From contig JAQICK010000069.1 in NCBI GenBank assembly GCA_027858595.1, forward strand, positions 1 to 7,132: DNA of 7,132 nt, read 5' to 3'. Both the position numbers and the translations under genes were made by a program. Origin of the DNA: Melioribacteraceae bacterium (GTDB lineage: Bacteria; Bacteroidota; Ignavibacteria; Ignavibacteriales; Melioribacteraceae). The notes under the pieces are model-generated. The model was given only the letters and a program-made list of their open reading frames with translations. It was not told the DNA's origin and ran no database searches. The first letter of the stretch is position 1. Every line of letters starts with the position of its first letter. This document shows positions 5,384 through 7,132 of the stretch, in pieces.

Positions 5384-6313
5384 CTATTTCTTATAACTTA
5401 AATATTCAACCGCTGCAAGACCAGCAATTGTTCCATCAGCTACAGCAGTTGTAACTTGACGATATTTTTTAGCGGTACAATCACCAGCCGCAAAAACTCC
5501 TGGAATGTTTGTCTCCATATCACGAGTTGCAATAATTTCTTTTCGGTTGGTTAATTCAACAATTCCTTCAAACATTTCTGTGTTAGGAATATAACCAATC
5601 AGAATAAAAACTCCGTCAATATTCATTTCTGAAAATTCGTGAGTTTTCATGTTTTTAATTTTAACTTTATTTAATTTATCATCACCATAAAATTATTCAA
5701 TTTCAGATTCCATAATAAATTCAATCTTTTCGTTAGCTTTGGCTTCATCAATATAATGCTCAAGTGCTTGAAAATGATCGAACTGATGAATTACAGTAAC
5801 TTTACTTGCATATTTAGTGAGTGAAACTGCTTCTTCAAGTGCAGAATTTCCACCGCCAACAACAATTATTTCTTTATCTTGAAAGAAATCGCCATCACAA
5901 GTAGCACAGTAAGAAATTCCACGTCCTTTAAGTTTATCTTCACTAGGCACATTTAGCGGACGTGAACGACCACCAGTAGCTATAATGAAAGAATCAGAAG
6001 TGAACTTACCTTTACGTGCAAGTTCAATAGTTTTAATATCACTTGTTAAATCCAACGACTCAATTTTAGTATTATTGAAAATTTTAGCACCGAATGTTGT
6101 AGCTTGCTTTTTCATAGTACTGCCAAGCATATATCCACCAGTGCTTTCAACTCCTGGATAGTTTGCTATCTCGTGAGTAAGAACCATCTGTCCGCCAGCA
6201 GTTCCTTCGTTAATAATAAGAGTTTTCATCTTTGCACGCGAAAGATAAATTCCAGCAGTTAAACCAGCAGCCCCGCCACCGAGAATTATAACATCAAAAT
6301 GTGTGTTTTCCAT
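5384..6313 (-). pseudogene. trxB: Thioredoxin reductase-like flavoprotein, interrupted by one in-frame TAA
   Basis: Read through its stop, this is a 309-codon thioredoxin reductase-type flavoprotein, the normal length for the family. Domains in order are the FAD-binding GGGAAG (12-17), GGQM (40-43), the redox-active CATC (136-139), the nucleotide-binding GGGNSALEEA (153-162), and the FAD-closing GVFAAGD (272-278) with its YRQ. The frame stops at a TAA (5695-5693, codon 207) after MESEIE and continues in the same frame with FYGDDKLNKVKI, exactly as the family does. Glu GAA to TAA by one base change would explain it. The downstream piece starts at an ATG (5650) without a Shine-Dalgarno and splits the FAD domain, so two working halves are unlikely. 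TAA ends several neighbouring genes, so recoding is not expected. The NADPH 2'-phosphate motif HRRxxxR reads HQFxxFQ, suggesting NADH or another donor. It lies 15 bases after the thioredoxin gene, in the same operon. A sequencing error is possible. Confidence 0.85.
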
Positions 6314-6328
6314 TCTTTTAATCTCAGC

Positions 6329-6676
6329 TTACTTAACAAATTTGTCATCTAAAATTTCTGTTACTTGTTCCATAGATTGAATTGAAGTAGTAGCTTTAAC
6401 AACTTCACCATTTTTGTAATACATTGTAAAAGGTAAGCCAGCAAAACTTGAACATGCTGGATCATTTCTTATTATTGCAGCTTCTGGTGAATCAAAAAGC
6501 ATATCAGCAAATTTTACGTTTTCGTATTCTGCAGTTAATTCATCCATAATGTCATAAACTGGTAAACACATTGGTCCCATTCTGCCACAACAAACCATTA
6601 CATTTTCATTCTCTGAAATTAATTTTTGTAAATCTGAAGCTGTTTCTGCATGAGTTAAGTTTGTTTGTAAAGTCAT
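6329..6676 (-). CDS. Atypical thioredoxin-fold protein (CCGRMGPMC active-site region)
   Basis: A 115-residue cytoplasmic thioredoxin-fold protein. The usual WCGPC is replaced by CCGRMGPMC (29-37): Cys29, Cys30 and Cys37, with the helix PVYDIMDELTAEY following as in thioredoxin. The cis-proline loop LPFTMYYKNGE (Pro82) corresponds to the IPTLLLFKNGE of classical thioredoxins, and an extra Cys75 lies nearby. GPMC gives the position of the resolving cysteine but lacks a cysteine three residues before it, so the dithiol must be formed differently, perhaps Cys30-Cys37. It heads an operon with the reductase 15 bases downstream, its likely electron donor. I recall similar atypical thioredoxin/reductase pairs in anaerobes such as Desulfovibrio, from memory only. 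An AAAGGA Shine-Dalgarno seven bases upstream fixes the start. No clear promoter was found, only a TATAAA without a well-spaced -35. Confidence 0.85.
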   Translation of the reverse strand: MTLQTNLTHAETASDLQKLISENENVMVCCGRMGPMCLPVYDIMDELTAEYENVKFADMLFDSPEAAIIRNDPACSSFAGLPFTMYYKNGEVVKATTSIQSMEQVTEILDDKFVK

Positions 6677-6868
6677 TTTGTTATCCTTTGTTTTATAGTG
6701 TTAAGTATTTAATTTTATTTTCAACAGTTGGATGTTTGCTAGTAGAAAAGGATTCTGAATTCTCTTATTCTAAAAAAATGATTTTACTTCGCTAAATATT
6801 TGTTTGTAGTGTCTACTTCCAAAATAAAAAGCTGTCATTGTTATTAACCCGACGCTAAATAACCGTTA
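6677..6868. other. Intergenic region: thioredoxin leader and probable IS flank
   Basis: A 192-base gap without a credible gene. Its left end holds the Shine-Dalgarno and leader of the thioredoxin-like gene; its right end probably holds the terminal sequence of the IS630 element. The middle is plain AT-rich sequence in which I see no strong promoter, hairpin or RNA gene. Confidence 0.5.
6684..6689 (-). promoter_or_regulatory. Shine-Dalgarno of the thioredoxin-like gene
   Basis: AAAGGA on the - strand lies seven bases upstream of the ATG at 6676. It supports that start codon. Confidence 0.6.
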
Positions 6869-6870
6869 TT
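6858..6870. repeat. Hyphenated palindrome at the transposase stop, possible IS end
   Basis: AATAAC-C-GTTATT is a 13-base inverted repeat whose right arm covers part of the transposase stop codon. GTTATTAA occurs twice as a direct repeat (6840-6847 and 6865-6872). Repeats in this position are typical of the terminal region of an insertion sequence, and IS630 elements end within a few tens of bases of the transposase stop. The other end is outside the window, so the true terminal repeat and TA target duplication cannot be defined. Confidence 0.35.
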
Positions 6871-7132
6871 AAGCGGCATAATTGATATCTTTATGGTTAA
6901 AATATTTTTTCACTCTCATGGGCTTTGCTTGTAATAAGTTCATATTTTCTTGCAGGTTATTTTTTAATTTTTCTTGATTTCTTGGAGCAGGTTTAATAGA
7001 GAGTCCATATTTCAAGTCACAATTTAGGTATTCATCTGGATTTTTTTCTGGAGAGTAAGAAGGTAAATAGAACAATTCTATTTTATTTTTATGCCCTTCT
7101 ACCCATTGTTTCACAAGTTTACTATGATGAAC
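6869..7132 (-). CDS. IS630-family transposase, C-terminal part (cut by window edge)
   Basis: The last 87 residues of a DDE transposase of the IS630/Tc1-mariner group. It begins at the edge with VHHSKLVKQWVEGH, the segment that follows the second catalytic aspartate (LDNLRVHHSK-like). It continues through the signature YLPSYSPEKNPDEYLN, whose glutamate (residue 34 of the visible part) is the last catalytic acid of the DDE triad. The end, PMRVKKYFNHKDINYAA, is the usual C-terminus of the group, so the gene ends naturally. The reading frame is open to the window edge, and the GTG at 7114 is an internal valine, not a start. The enzyme cuts the IS ends and inserts at TA dinucleotides. Whether the element is intact depends on sequence to the right. 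It lies upstream of, and in the same direction as, the thioredoxin operon, so read-through transcription is possible. Confidence 0.92.
   Translation of the reverse strand, partial: VHHSKLVKQWVEGHKNKIELFYLPSYSPEKNPDEYLNCDLKYGLSIKPAPRNQEKLKNNLQENMNLLQAKPMRVKKYFNHKDINYAA

Noticed and set aside
5384..5650. C-terminal reductase piece as an independent gene
   Set aside because: It lacks a ribosome-binding site, starts in the middle of the FAD domain and is in frame with the upstream piece, so it belongs to one broken gene.
5693..5695. Stop-codon recoding (selenocysteine, pyrrolysine or altered genetic code)
   Set aside because: The codon is TAA, which is not used for these amino acids, and TAA ends several neighbouring genes normally.
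6571..6795. Open frame on the + strand over the thioredoxin start
   Set aside because: It is antisense to the thioredoxin-like gene, with no family-like sequence or ribosome-binding site.
7112..7114. GTG as start of a short 81-residue transposase gene
   Set aside because: The frame continues upstream to the window edge with the conserved VHHSKLVK transposase sequence, so the codon is internal.

Overview
The window is an AT-rich bacterial segment. Three things point towards the Bacteroidota/Chlorobiota/Ignavibacteriota side of the tree: Bacteroidetes-type promoter motifs (a -7 TAnnTTTG, in two cases with a -33 TTG), genes that often lack a Shine-Dalgarno sequence and lie very close to their promoters, and TPR proteins next to a soluble GAF histidine kinase. 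This placement is an inference; there is no rRNA or core marker gene here to settle it.

Left part, + strand (1-3993): a TPR-like helical protein that may run off the left edge; a lipoprotein with a C-terminal beta-rich domain ending in a HFSRYG motif; a TPR protein with about eight repeats; and a complete cytoplasmic GAF-HisKA-HATPase histidine kinase. No response regulator is visible, so the kinase is an orphan as far as this window shows. The TPR gene followed by the kinase looks like a split version of the TPR-kinase fusions known in Bacteroidota.

Middle (3994-5380): a conserved lipoprotein of unknown function on the - strand is transcribed divergently from a compact type II toxin-antitoxin operon on the + strand. 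The operon is toxin first (BrnT-like), and the ribbon-helix-helix antitoxin overlaps it by 11 bases. The antitoxin has a strong Shine-Dalgarno and the toxin has none. The intergenic strip between the lipoprotein and the toxin carries promoter-like elements facing both ways. A near-perfect 40-base palindrome lies between the antitoxin and the convergent redox operon.

Right part, - strand (7132-5384): the C-terminal end of an IS630-family transposase enters from the right edge. After it comes a two-gene redox operon: an atypical thioredoxin (Cys-Cys-Gly-Arg-Met-Gly-Pro-Met-Cys instead of WCGPC) and a thioredoxin reductase-like flavoprotein that lacks the NADPH-specific HRRxxxR residues. The reductase frame is broken by a single in-frame TAA at codon 207, with homologous-looking sequence continuing in the same frame on both sides. 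It is therefore a nonsense pseudogene or a sequence error.

No gene-free stretch exceeds 300 bases. The longest are 6677-6868 (thioredoxin leader plus probable IS end) and 648-801. No tRNA, rRNA, CRISPR array or known riboswitch was seen. The most worthwhile leads are the atypical thioredoxin/reductase pair with its broken reductase, and the translational asymmetry in the toxin-antitoxin operon.
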